In this document: in pieces, positions 1 to 9,951 of the stretch
Layout of the letters: every line of letters begins with the position of its first letter
Position numbering within the stretch: position 1 is the stretch's first letter
Assembly (NCBI GenBank): GCA_012840535.1
Contig: DULF01000190.1
Location: 1-47,913 of the forward strand
Length of the DNA: 47,913 nucleotides
From: Clostridiaceae bacterium
GTDB taxonomy: Bacteria > Bacillota > Clostridia > Acetivibrionales > DUMB01
Direction of reading: 5' to 3'
Notes under the pieces: model-generated
Databases searched by the model: none
Seen by the model: the letters and a program-made list of their open reading frames with translations, nothing else
What the model was told of the DNA's origin: nothing
Made by a program: the position numbers and the translations under genes

Positions 1-1
1 A

Positions 2-181
2 GGATTCAATGCTGAAATTTTTTCTGAACAAGGATTTCCCAAGGGGAAAAGCGGTGGTTTCGGCATAAGGAACGTGGACGAAAGAATTAAGCTGGAATAT
101 GGCAATGAGTACGGCTTATCTGTATGGAGCAAAGAAAATGAAGGCACCAGGGTGACTGTAAGAATAAAGCTTAAGCGGTGA
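2..181 (+). CDS. C-terminal end of a sensor histidine kinase (HATPase_c, YesM-like), partial at window edge
   Basis: Open frame from nt 2 to TGA at 179-181 reads ...GKSGGFGIRNVDERIKLEYGNEYGLSVWSKENEGTRVTVRIKLKR*, the G2-box/C-terminal pattern of YesM-type kinases. Confidence 0.85.
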   Translation, partial: GFNAEIFSEQGFPKGKSGGFGIRNVDERIKLEYGNEYGLSVWSKENEGTRVTVRIKLKR

Positions 182-188
182 CAAAACG

Positions 189-1187
189 TTATTCTTCCGG
201 CATATTTTCGCGCATTTTTTGAAGAAGCGCGTTTAAGGGCCTGGATATGCTTTTTGCCAGAACGGAGCCAAGCACAAATGAGACGACGGTCAATATGGCG
301 AATAATATTATCATGATAATAATAAGCAGGTTCAGGCTTGTGTACAACCTGTTGAGCGGTATGGCAACAATCACTTTCATATTTGAATTGGTCAGCCTGT
401 TAATCACCAATCCGAACTTTTTGTCGGATGATATCACGTATGCAGAATTCACTTCAAAGGTTCTTTTGATATCGTCCAATAAATGACTTTCAATTTGCGC
501 ATACCTTGGTTCTGCCACGAAACCGTCATCGCTGGTTATAAAAATATTGGCATAGTTTAGTGAATTCTCGCCGGAACTGAAAAAATAGTAGAAAGAATCA
601 ATGCTCGTGTCCAGAAGCATGTATCCGCAAAGCTGCGATTTTGAATCATACAGTTTGGTTATGTAGGTAATAATGCTTTTGGTGGCGTCATAGTTCATGT
701 AGTTATAGTAAAATATTTTTTCTTCGCTTCTCAGCACCCATTGGGATTGCTTATCAGATTTTATAAACTCTATCAGGGACGGATTCTGGATTATCATGGA
801 TGGATAGCCTGAAACACCTGAAGATGAGTAATTGTTGCCGTTTATACTGTACATGATAATGCCGAGGATTTTTGAATCCAGTGAGCAAATTGTATCAAGC
901 TTGGGAATCATATCGATATTTTTTGAAACTTCGCTTAAATTATCTATGATGTCGGGATCCACTGAAATCTGCCTGGCAATTTCTTCTATGTATTTCATCC
1001 ATAAATGGATGTTTTCCTTTTGGATGTTAATGTGTTGCAATGACAAATCCCAGAAACTGTCATAAATTTTTTTCCGGATTGTTGTATAAGATATGACTGA
1101 AACAAGAAACAGACATATTAACAAAGTCAACACTATCATAAATGTAACTTTTTTTTCCAACTTGCTAAACAAGGGGATCAACTCCAA
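189..1187 (-). CDS. Membrane sensor protein: TM - extracellular Cache-like domain - TM - truncated HAMP, no kinase domain
   Basis: 332-aa ORF with N- and C-terminal TM segments; ends SISRPLNALLQKMRENMPEE*, i.e. inside HAMP. A TTG start at codon 6 (about 1172) after TTTGGAG is also possible. Confidence 0.75.
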   Translation of the reverse strand: MELIPLFSKLEKKVTFMIVLTLLICLFLVSVISYTTIRKKIYDSFWDLSLQHINIQKENIHLWMKYIEEIARQISVDPDIIDNLSEVSKNIDMIPKLDTICSLDSKILGIIMYSINGNNYSSSGVSGYPSMIIQNPSLIEFIKSDKQSQWVLRSEEKIFYYNYMNYDATKSIITYITKLYDSKSQLCGYMLLDTSIDSFYYFFSSGENSLNYANIFITSDDGFVAEPRYAQIESHLLDDIKRTFEVNSAYVISSDKKFGLVINRLTNSNMKVIVAIPLNRLYTSLNLLIIIMIILFAILTVVSFVLGSVLAKSISRPLNALLQKMRENMPEE

Positions 1188-1375
1188 AGTGTAACAACTA
1201 AATATTATACAGAGTTATGTTGTCCTCATGTATATTATAATAGTTTTATAAACTATTTAATAGTATTGTTTACTAAAATTTTTAAGCCAATATCTTATAA
1301 TTAAATCATAAAACAAATCTGTTGTCTTGAACTTGTTTTCAAAGCAAATCTGATTAATTTGGGGAGGTCATTTAA

Positions 1376-2842
1376 ATGAAAAGAATTCTTGTGATTGTCT
1401 TGTGCATGCTTTTGGTTTTAGGTGCTGCATCTGGTTGTGGCACTAAGAAATCAGATACTGTGTCAGACTCTGAAAAAGCGACAACCACTGAAGCAAAAAG
1501 TGATTCGCAGGTTGAAGGAACAGAGGATGCGGAAAAGGAGCCGGAACCAGTGACAATCGTACTGGGACTTGCGCCCGCAGACAGTGATGAAGCAGGGCTT
1601 AAAGCGTTTAACAGTGCAGTTGAGGAGTTTACTAAAGAATACCCGTGGATAACCGTCAAAAGCGAAAATTTTGTCTATGATCCCGGAACATTCATTCCCA
1701 AGGCAGAAAGCGGACAACTGCCGAATATATTCAACACATGGTATACAGAACCCCAGAAACTTATAAATGCCGGTTACGTAGCTGAAATAACCGAGCAGAT
1801 GAAGGCAATCGGATGGGATAAGCTTATTCATAAAAATTCTCTTGACCTGGCATCAAAGGACGGAAAAATATACGGAATACCGACCAATATATATTCCTTA
1901 GGCTTGATGATCAATGCAGATCTTTTTGCAAAGGCAGGACTTGTTGATGAAAGAGGCGTGCCGCTATTTCCCAAAACATTTGACGAGGTAAGGGAATATG
2001 CGAAAATAATCAAGGAAAAAACAGGGAAATACGGTTATTGTGTTGCCACCAGGGACCACCAGGGTGGATGGCATTTCACAAATATAGCATGGAATTACGG
2101 CGTGGAATTTGAAAAACAGGTAAACGGAAAATGGGTTGCTGCTTTCAACAGTCCTGAAGGAGTTGAGGCACTTAAGCTCATCTATGATATGAAATGGGTG
2201 GATAAGTCAGTCCAGGACAGCGCTCTTGTCGGCGTTGGAGATTGGATCAAGTTGTTTGGTACCGGACAGGTGGCCATGGTACCTGGTGATTCCGCATGGG
2301 CTCCTACGGTTGTAGCGACGGATTATAAAATGAACAAGGACCATATTGCCCTTTGCTCATTTCCTGCCGGACCCAAAAACAATTATGCTTTAATGGGTGG
2401 TAACCTCTTCATGTTCTCGAAAGATTCAACACCTGCCCAGATTGATGCATGCCTGAAATTCTTGAAGTTCGTCGGACAGGGACCGGAATTCGATCCCAAC
2501 TCGGTACCATTGCTGGAGCAGGCCTACCAGGAATTGAGAAATGCAGATCCGCCAAGACCTATAACAAAAGGATTTTCCGTCTCAATTGATCCGGAGCTTC
2601 TGAGAGTGCATGAAGAATTATTTAATAAATATGTTAATGTCAACATTGAATTTTTCAATGACTATTATCTGAACAACTTTAAGAACCTCCGTCCGGAAGA
2701 ACCATATCACGCACAGGATCTGTACGGAATTCTGGATTCAGTGCTTCAAAGGGTGTTAACTGATAAGAATGTAAACCTGCAGGAACTTCTCGATAAAGCA
2801 GCTCATGATTTCCAGGTCAATTTCCTGGATAAAATCAATTAA
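1376..2842 (+). CDS. ABC transporter extracellular solute-binding lipoprotein (family 1, sugar type)
   Basis: Lipobox LGAASGC after signal peptide; SBP family 1 pattern; GGGGAGG RBS upstream; followed by two permeases. Confidence 0.9.
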   Translation: MKRILVIVLCMLLVLGAASGCGTKKSDTVSDSEKATTTEAKSDSQVEGTEDAEKEPEPVTIVLGLAPADSDEAGLKAFNSAVEEFTKEYPWITVKSENFVYDPGTFIPKAESGQLPNIFNTWYTEPQKLINAGYVAEITEQMKAIGWDKLIHKNSLDLASKDGKIYGIPTNIYSLGLMINADLFAKAGLVDERGVPLFPKTFDEVREYAKIIKEKTGKYGYCVATRDHQGGWHFTNIAWNYGVEFEKQVNGKWVAAFNSPEGVEALKLIYDMKWVDKSVQDSALVGVGDWIKLFGTGQVAMVPGDSAWAPTVVATDYKMNKDHIALCSFPAGPKNNYALMGGNLFMFSKDSTPAQIDACLKFLKFVGQGPEFDPNSVPLLEQAYQELRNADPPRPITKGFSVSIDPELLRVHEELFNKYVNVNIEFFNDYYLNNFKNLRPEEPYHAQDLYGILDSVLQRVLTDKNVNLQELLDKAAHDFQVNFLDKIN

Positions 2843-2911
2843 ATTTTGGATCTGAATGAGCGGCAGCAGACCTGCCGCTCAAATACATACATATTAAAGA
2901 GGTGCTTTAAT

Positions 2912-3850
2912 GTGGATTTAACTTCTGTAAAAGCTATGGCAAGCGGGAGTAAACACTCATACATAAGAAAGAAAAAATTTAATTTCAAAAAAGATATGAT
3001 TGGATGGGCTATAATGCTGCCAGGACTTGTCCTGTTTACTTTTTTTGTCTGGAAGCCTCTTTTGTCAGGAATAATATTATCTTTTTTTGAAACTGAGGGT
3101 TTTCATGCCGGAAAATTCATCGGCTTTGGCAATTATATAGAAGCCCTGACTGACATGAATTTTAAAAAGGCTTTGTTGAATTGCTTTAAGTACACTTTTT
3201 GGACACTTTTACTTACGTATTTATTACCTCCGTTTATGGCAATAATAATTAATGAGATGGTGCATTTCAGAGGATATTTCAGATTTTCAATCTATTTTCC
3301 CAGCATGGTACCCAGTGTAGCAGTATCAATTTTATGGCTGTTTTTATTTGACCCTGGTCCCAATGGCTTTTTAAACATTTTGCTTTCCTATTTGAATATA
3401 GAACCGTCAGGGTGGCTTCAAAATCCTAAACTTACGATACCATTAATAGTTCTGACAATGGCCTGGAGAAACTTCGGCCCTACAAGTGTTATTTATATTG
3501 CTGCATTACAAGGAATAAACAATGATTTATACGGAGTGGCAGCAATTGACGGTGCCGGTTTTTTAGCAAAGATAAGGCACATAACTTTACCTGGTATATA
3601 CAATATTATGAGACTTTTTCTTGCAGTTCAGGTTATAGTTGTGTTCCAGGTGTTACAAGAACCTTTGGTTCTGACAGGAGGCGGACCGGACAACGCTTCT
3701 ACCTCGCTTATGCTTCAGATATACCATTTTGCGTTCAGAGATTTTCAGGCTGGCAAGGCAATTGCCACCAGCGTTATTGCCTTCATTATCCTGATGTCTT
3801 TGACCTTGGTTTATTTTAAACTGGTTAAAGCCAATACCGATATGGAATAG
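2912..3850 (+). CDS. Sugar ABC transporter permease (MalF/UgpA type)
   Basis: Multiple TMs and EAA-like loop 'AAIDGAGFLAKIRHITLPGI'. GTG start at 2912 preceded by AGAGGTG; the tracked ORF begins upstream at 2846. Confidence 0.88.
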   Translation: MDLTSVKAMASGSKHSYIRKKKFNFKKDMIGWAIMLPGLVLFTFFVWKPLLSGIILSFFETEGFHAGKFIGFGNYIEALTDMNFKKALLNCFKYTFWTLLLTYLLPPFMAIIINEMVHFRGYFRFSIYFPSMVPSVAVSILWLFLFDPGPNGFLNILLSYLNIEPSGWLQNPKLTIPLIVLTMAWRNFGPTSVIYIAALQGINNDLYGVAAIDGAGFLAKIRHITLPGIYNIMRLFLAVQVIVVFQVLQEPLVLTGGGPDNASTSLMLQIYHFAFRDFQAGKAIATSVIAFIILMSLTLVYFKLVKANTDME

Positions 3851-3861
3851 GAGGTATATCT

Positions 3862-4749
3862 TTGTCTAGATTCAGCCAAAAAACCGGGGGATTCATCGGA
3901 GTCATGGATTTGAAGCGCCTCAGGGTGAGAGTGCTTTACTGGTGCATGTTTTCATTTCTTTTCCTGGTAAGCCTTGTTTTGTTAGTCCCACCGCTATGGA
4001 TTATTCTTTCAAGCCTGAAGGATGTAAGAGAATTTTATGCAACTCCGCCTTCGCTGTTGCCGAAGACTTTGCAGTTGTGGAAAGTTGTTGAGGTGTGGAA
4101 CAAGCTTGAGTTTTTGAGGTATTATGGCAATTCATTCATAGTTGTTGCTGGTTGCGTTGCAAGTACCATAATCTTTAACGGCCTGCTGGCATACGGCATA
4201 TCCAGGCTCAAACCCCGTGGGAGCAAGTTTATTTTTGGTTTGATTCTTGCCAGTATCATGCTTCCTTCGACAGTGGGAATGGTGCCTTTGTTTAAGGATA
4301 TTACAAACCTTAAACTTATGAACAGTTTTGTACCGCTTTGGCTGATGTCCGGGGCTACAGCTTTTGTAGTAATGGTTTATAAGAATTTTTATGACAATAT
4401 ACCAAGTTCTTTATTTGATGCTGCGGAAATAGACGGCTGCAGCACGTTCGGAGTATTCTGGAATATTGTCGTTCCTCTCAGCAAAGCGATTAACATGGTA
4501 ATTATTATTATCACAGTCAATTCGTCATGGTCTGAATTTTTCTGGTCTTTTATGATCCTGAGGGAAAAAACTCTTCAGACAGTCATGGTAAGGATATACG
4601 TAATGTCAACATCTTTTTCATCGGTAGGATATGGTATTGACTACCAGCTTGTAGCTTTGACTTTCGCAATTCTTCCGCCTGTAATAATGTTTATATTTTT
4701 CCAGAAGTACATAATCCAGGGTATTGCGTTAACCGGGATAAAGGGGTAG
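3862..4749 (+). CDS. Sugar ABC transporter permease (MalG/UgpE type)
   Basis: EAA-like loop 'AAEIDGCSTFGVFWNIVVPLS', C-terminal 'KYIIQGIALTGIKG'; TTG start after GGAGGT. Confidence 0.88.
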   Translation: MSRFSQKTGGFIGVMDLKRLRVRVLYWCMFSFLFLVSLVLLVPPLWIILSSLKDVREFYATPPSLLPKTLQLWKVVEVWNKLEFLRYYGNSFIVVAGCVASTIIFNGLLAYGISRLKPRGSKFIFGLILASIMLPSTVGMVPLFKDITNLKLMNSFVPLWLMSGATAFVVMVYKNFYDNIPSSLFDAAEIDGCSTFGVFWNIVVPLSKAINMVIIIITVNSSWSEFFWSFMILREKTLQTVMVRIYVMSTSFSSVGYGIDYQLVALTFAILPPVIMFIFFQKYIIQGIALTGIKG

Positions 4750-4758
4750 TGGAACTCA

Positions 4759-5859
4759 ATGGTTCACGATGATAAATATTTGACATTTATGGGAAAAGGG
4801 CCCAGGAAAGTTGCGCATATTGAACACTGGTCCTGTCCTGATGCCGAAACATATTTGACAGGCATAGACTATTATGAAAACCCGCGTCTTTGCAGGATAA
4901 AAATGGCTGAATTATACCCTCAGCTTGGATTGCCCATACCTGGAAGCAATGATCCCAAGCCCCGTCCAAAGGAGGAAGAATTGGAACGAAAGTCCATGGA
5001 GTCCGGTGAAGCAAGGCGCCGGACAAGGTGGGGAGATGGTGAATCAGCGGACTGGGATTGGGGGAAAAAATTCAAGACCCCAGAGGAGGTTTTTGCGTTT
5101 TCTCCTTTACAGCAGATGGATTTTACCAAGATGCCCGTGGTGGAATCCAGGGATTACTCTGATGAGGAAGGGCTATATAAACAATATAGAAAACTTTATC
5201 CTGCCGAATGGGGAGACAAGGCGCCTGAAGGACAACTGTCCATAGCATGGTTTTACAATACAATGTTTATGTGGCCCCTTCTGACCTTTGGCTGGGAATT
5301 GTTTCTTGAAACGTGCCTTGATGAGCGGTTTGAAAGAATCATGGACGAAATTGCCGAATTGAGCAGGCGCGTTTTCAGGGTGTTTTCCAGGCTCCCTGTC
5401 AATGTGGTTTTATGTCACGACGATATAGTTACAAGCAGGGGCCCCGTATGCTCTCCCGAATGGATGCATAAATACATATTCCCGCGTTATGAAGAATTCT
5501 GGAGCATGTTGAAAAAAGCCGGGAAAAAAGTCGTAATGGTGGTTGACGGATGTATAGATGCATATGTGGATGATATAATGGCATGCGGAGCCGATGGTTT
5601 CATAACAGAACCATATACCGATTTTAAAAGAATCGCTGCCAGGTACAAGGATTGCATCCTTGCAGGAGAAGGGGATAACAGGATTCTTATGAATAATAAT
5701 CCTGATGAAATAAAAGATATGGTCTTGAGGATGGCAGATACGGCAAAAATGTCGGGCGGCTATTTTATGTGCATAGGCAACCACATACCATGGAATGTGC
5801 CGCCGGAAGCAGTAAAACGCTATCTGGATTATTCGGACAGATACGCATACAGATGGTAG
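4759..5859 (+). CDS. Uroporphyrinogen decarboxylase (URO-D)/methyltransferase-family protein
   Basis: 366 aa; C-terminal TIM-barrel-like segments 'VVLCHDDIVTSRGPVCSPEWMHKYIFPRYEEFWSMLKKAGKKVVMVVDGCIDAYVDDIMACGADGF' typical of URO-D-fold proteins. Confidence 0.75.
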   Translation: MVHDDKYLTFMGKGPRKVAHIEHWSCPDAETYLTGIDYYENPRLCRIKMAELYPQLGLPIPGSNDPKPRPKEEELERKSMESGEARRRTRWGDGESADWDWGKKFKTPEEVFAFSPLQQMDFTKMPVVESRDYSDEEGLYKQYRKLYPAEWGDKAPEGQLSIAWFYNTMFMWPLLTFGWELFLETCLDERFERIMDEIAELSRRVFRVFSRLPVNVVLCHDDIVTSRGPVCSPEWMHKYIFPRYEEFWSMLKKAGKKVVMVVDGCIDAYVDDIMACGADGFITEPYTDFKRIAARYKDCILAGEGDNRILMNNNPDEIKDMVLRMADTAKMSGGYFMCIGNHIPWNVPPEAVKRYLDYSDRYAYRW

Positions 5860-5940
5860 AAAAACTTAAAAGACGAGTTTCTTTACTTTTCCTTTCCGAT
5901 ATAATAAAATATATGCAAGAATATATGTTCGACGGGACGG

Positions 5941-8232
5941 TTGCATATGAATCTGGAGCAAATGCTGCAATACTTTAAGTCATCGGAAAGGATAATGGGA
6001 AATGTTACGAAGTGGGTGGAGATACCTGCAAGGGAAGCCGTCTTATGTGATTTCCCTGATTGCATTGATGCAAGAATTGTTAATGCTTTAAGATCAAGGG
6101 GCATATACCGTCTTTATTCCCACCAGGCCTCCGCTGTTAATGAAGTGGAAAAGGGAAGAAATATTGTGGTGGTGACGCCTACTGCATCAGGAAAAACCAT
6201 GTGCTATAATATTCCCGTTTTGAATTCAATCCTTAAAAACCAGGAGTCGAGAGCCATTTTCCTTTTTCCGACCAAAGCCTTGTCCCAGGACCAGATGACG
6301 GAGCTCCACGAACTGATAACCGAAGCAGGGGTGGATGTAAAGACTTTTACATACGACGGGGATACCCCCCAGTCTGCAAGGAAGGCTATAAGGCAGGCAG
6401 GACATATTGTCATGACAAATCCCGATATGTTGCACAACGGCATACTTCCGCACCATACAAAGTGGACGAAACTGTTTGAAAACCTGAAATATGTTGTTAT
6501 TGATGAAATCCACCATTACAGGGGAGTGTTCGGAAGCCACCTTGCAAATGTCATTAGAAGGCTTAGGAGAATTTGTAATTTCTACGGTTCAAATCCGCAG
6601 TTTATATGCTGTTCAGCCACTATTGCCAATCCTGTCGAACTGGCGGAAAAAATCATAGGCGGTAAAGTTGTTCTCATAGATAATAACGGAGCGCCTTCGG
6701 GAGAAAAGCATATAATCTTTTACAATCCTCCTGTAGTAAACAAGGAGCTTGGGATCAGGAGGAGCAGCCTTATGGAAGCGCGCATGTTTGCTGAAATGCT
6801 TATAAGAAACGGGATTCAGACAATAGTATTTACCCGCAGCAGGCTTAATGTAGAAGTGCTGCTCACCTACCTGAAAGATATTTTCCATGGGAAAATGAGA
6901 AGTGAAAACCGTGTAAGGGGCTACAGGGGCGGATACCTCCCGAAACAAAGGCGTGAAATAGAGCGGGGGTTAAGAGACGGCTCTGTCACGGGAGTTGTAA
7001 CCACCAATGCCCTTGAACTTGGAATTGACATTGGAAACCTTGAAGCATGTGTTTTGTGTGGATATCCGGGGACAATCGCAAGCACCTGGCAGCAGGCCGG
7101 AAGGGCAGGCAGAAGGAACAGCGTTTCAGCAGCTATTTTGGTTGCCAGCAGCAGCCCTATTGACCAGTATATCGTAAACAATCCGGACTACTTTTTTGGA
7201 AGCAGCCCTGAAAACGGCCTTATTAACCCGGACAACCTGGTAATACTGTACAACCACATAAAATGCGCATGCTTTGAGCTCCCTTTCCAGGATGACGAGA
7301 AATTTGGAGTGGAGACCACCCAGGAGATATTGTCCTATATGGAGGAAGCCAGGCTAGTAAGACATGTAGGGAACAGATGGCACTGGATGTCGGATGTTTT
7401 TCCGTCTGATGAAATCAGCCTGAGAAGCGCTTCAAATGAAAACTTTATCATAATTGATATTACGGAACCGCAACACAGGGTCATTGGCGAAGTTGACAGG
7501 TTTGCCGCGCCAATGCTGATACATGAGGAAGCCATTTATATCCATGAAGGCCAGCAATATCAGGTTGAAAAGCTTGATTTTGATGATAAAAAGGCGTATG
7601 TAAGAAAGGTTGACGTGGACTATTATACGGACGCAAACCTTGCCGTGGACCTTAAGGTTTTAGATGTTTTCAGAGAGGATGCGGGCAGAAAAATTCAAAA
7701 AAGCTGCGGTGAGGTAATGGTAACCGCTCTTGTCACCATGTTCAAAAAAATAAAGCTGTATACACACGAGAATATTGGCTACGGGCCGGTTAACCTACCG
7801 GAAATCGAGATGCACACCACGTCGTATTGGGTAAGCCTGCCGGAAGAACTTCAGCGGGATATAACACAATTGGACATGCAGAACGGCTTGTTGGGGCTAT
7901 CAAATGTATTGGCCAATTCCGCCCCCATCTACCTCATGTGTGACCCTCGCGACATAAGGGTGGTGCACCAGGTGAAGTCTCCGTTTACCCAAAAGCCCAC
8001 TATTTATATATATGACAATTATCCCGGCGGTGTCGGGTTCAGTGAAAAGCTGTATGAGCTCCACCAGGAACTGTTTGTTACTGCAAAAAGGATGATCGAG
8101 CAATGTTCCTGTGAGTCCGGCTGCCCTTCCTGTGTCGGGCCACTTAATGAGTTTTCGGGTGACGGAAATCCGAAGGAGATTACTTTAAAACTCATTAATA
8201 TTGTGTTGGAGGATGTATGTACAGGGATTTAA
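5941..8232 (+). CDS. mrfA: DEAD/DEAH-box helicase with C-terminal DUF1998-type Cys motif (MrfA/YprA-like)
   Basis: Walker A-like PTASGKT, DEIHHY box, 'TRSRLNVEVLL', 'QQAGRAGRR' and C-terminal CSCESGCPSC; adjacent to an MrfB-like gene. Confidence 0.88.
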   Translation: MHMNLEQMLQYFKSSERIMGNVTKWVEIPAREAVLCDFPDCIDARIVNALRSRGIYRLYSHQASAVNEVEKGRNIVVVTPTASGKTMCYNIPVLNSILKNQESRAIFLFPTKALSQDQMTELHELITEAGVDVKTFTYDGDTPQSARKAIRQAGHIVMTNPDMLHNGILPHHTKWTKLFENLKYVVIDEIHHYRGVFGSHLANVIRRLRRICNFYGSNPQFICCSATIANPVELAEKIIGGKVVLIDNNGAPSGEKHIIFYNPPVVNKELGIRRSSLMEARMFAEMLIRNGIQTIVFTRSRLNVEVLLTYLKDIFHGKMRSENRVRGYRGGYLPKQRREIERGLRDGSVTGVVTTNALELGIDIGNLEACVLCGYPGTIASTWQQAGRAGRRNSVSAAILVASSSPIDQYIVNNPDYFFGSSPENGLINPDNLVILYNHIKCACFELPFQDDEKFGVETTQEILSYMEEARLVRHVGNRWHWMSDVFPSDEISLRSASNENFIIIDITEPQHRVIGEVDRFAAPMLIHEEAIYIHEGQQYQVEKLDFDDKKAYVRKVDVDYYTDANLAVDLKVLDVFREDAGRKIQKSCGEVMVTALVTMFKKIKLYTHENIGYGPVNLPEIEMHTTSYWVSLPEELQRDITQLDMQNGLLGLSNVLANSAPIYLMCDPRDIRVVHQVKSPFTQKPTIYIYDNYPGGVGFSEKLYELHQELFVTAKRMIEQCSCESGCPSCVGPLNEFSGDGNPKEITLKLINIVLEDVCTGI

Positions 8233-9434
8233 AAAGCAGACTTCAACTTTACAAGATGGGCGCCGGGTGTGGAAGTCAAAGAATGACAAAAACGGGATCC
8301 GATATTCAGGATCTTATTGAGGGGCATATTTGCAGCAATGACAATGGCTCCTGTTTTATTATTGAAAACAGGTACCCTTTTTCCTACCTCCACGGAGGAT
8401 GCCGGCTGGGGGATGCGCTCAGTATAAATCCTGAGACTCTTGGCAGAGTGTGCAGTGATTTTAGAGAAGGAACAAAAATAAAGGACTTTTTATTCCTGGA
8501 CACGGAGACAACAGGTTTGTCAGGCGGAACTGGAACGGTTGCGTTTCTTGTAGGAACAGGTTTTTTTGAAGACGGAGCCTTTGTAATAAAACAATATTTT
8601 ATGAGGGATTATGATGAAGAGCCGGCCATGCTTACCGAGTTAAACGCCTTGCTGTCGCGTTATTCAGGATTGATAACTTTTAACGGCAGGGCATTTGACT
8701 GGAACCTCCTACAGACAAGGTTTATTTTCAACAGAATAAAGCCTGTGCTCTTAGACCCGTCCCATATAGACCTTTTATACCCTTCACGGAGGATATGGAG
8801 ACTCAAACTTGAAAGCTGCGGGCTTCAATCCATAGAAGAAAACATATTGAATGAGATCAGGATCGATGACGTCCCGGGAGCTGAAATACCGTCGATTTAC
8901 TTCAAATATCTTGAAAGCAGAAATGCAGGTATAATTAAAAAGGTAATCAGGCATAATGAAATTGACATATTGTCAATGGTGTCCCTCCTTGTTAGGATAT
9001 CCAAAATGCTTGACAACCCGGTGGAGGAATCCGACGGAGGGCAGGAACTTCTTGGGCTTGGAAGAATCTTTGAATCAAGCAGGGAATATGATGTTGTGAT
9101 TGACTGCTTTGAGAATTGTGTAAAGTCTAAAAATTCCATAGTCAGAGAGACTGCACTGAGAAAGCTTTCGGGCATCTATAAGAAAAACGGGAACTACTCC
9201 AAGGCTGTAGAGTGCTGGAAAAGAATGATGACGGATTCGAAGATTCCGGGCCTTTTTCCTATGATCGAGCTTGCAAAGTACTATGAGCATAAGGAAAAAA
9301 ATATTGAAGAGGCATTGGTAATAGTAGAGAAGGCAATGCTTGTTTGCCGGCAGACAAATTTTATAAATAACGCTTATTATGATGATTTGAAGAAGAGAAA
9401 GGACAGACTGATAAGAAAATCAAGGAGAGGATAA
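8217..9434 (+). CDS. mrfB: RNase H-like exonuclease with TPR-like C terminus (MrfB/YprB-like)
   Basis: FLDTETTGLSGGTGT, TFNGRAFD, RHNEIDILSM acidic motifs; overlaps the mrfA 3' end; GGAGG RBS. Confidence 0.85.
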   Translation: MYRDLKSRLQLYKMGAGCGSQRMTKTGSDIQDLIEGHICSNDNGSCFIIENRYPFSYLHGGCRLGDALSINPETLGRVCSDFREGTKIKDFLFLDTETTGLSGGTGTVAFLVGTGFFEDGAFVIKQYFMRDYDEEPAMLTELNALLSRYSGLITFNGRAFDWNLLQTRFIFNRIKPVLLDPSHIDLLYPSRRIWRLKLESCGLQSIEENILNEIRIDDVPGAEIPSIYFKYLESRNAGIIKKVIRHNEIDILSMVSLLVRISKMLDNPVEESDGGQELLGLGRIFESSREYDVVIDCFENCVKSKNSIVRETALRKLSGIYKKNGNYSKAVECWKRMMTDSKIPGLFPMIELAKYYEHKEKNIEEALVIVEKAMLVCRQTNFINNAYYDDLKKRKDRLIRKSRRG

Positions 9435-9435
9435 A

Positions 9436-9942
9436 ATGCACGATGGTCCTGTACAATATGTGAATTTGCATGAGGGCAAGCCACCGTCGGCATCCCAGGT
9501 GGAAATGACGGAACTTGTACTTCCCAATGACACGAACCTGTTGGGAAACCTGCTGGGTGGCAGGCTGATGCACTGGATTGACATTGCAGGAGCTATGGCA
9601 GCCTCGAGACATTCAAACAGGGTTGTAGCTACCGTAGCATTGGACAGCCTTGACTTCAGGCACCCGGTCCGGATGGGTGAACTTGTAATGCTGAAGGCAA
9701 AACTAACATGGACCGGAAGGACCTCGATGGAAGTTGTTGTCAGGGTCTATGCCGAAAATTTAAAAACAGGAAGCGTTATTCTGACGAACAAAGCTTACGT
9801 TACATATGTTGCCCTTGATGACGAGGGAAATCCTGTGCCTGTTCCGCCTCTTTTGCCCGAGACTGATGAGGAAAAGAAGGAATTTATAGAAGCTGAAGCA
9901 AGGCGCAGCGAGCGTCTCAAAAGAAGGAATAAGGAAGTATAG
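9436..9942 (+). CDS. Acyl-CoA thioesterase, hotdog fold (YkhA-like)
   Basis: 'LPNDTNLLGNLLGGRLMHWIDIAGAMAASRHSNRVVATVALDSLDFRHPVRMGELV' hotdog signature. Confidence 0.9.
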   Translation: MHDGPVQYVNLHEGKPPSASQVEMTELVLPNDTNLLGNLLGGRLMHWIDIAGAMAASRHSNRVVATVALDSLDFRHPVRMGELVMLKAKLTWTGRTSMEVVVRVYAENLKTGSVILTNKAYVTYVALDDEGNPVPVPPLLPETDEEKKEFIEAEARRSERLKRRNKEV

Positions 9943-9951
9943 AGGATGTAA

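Noticed and set aside
5941-9434. Helicase + nuclease pair as a phage-defence system
   Set aside because: Motifs and gene order fit MrfA/MrfB DNA repair better; no methylase, PLD nuclease or other defence partners nearby.
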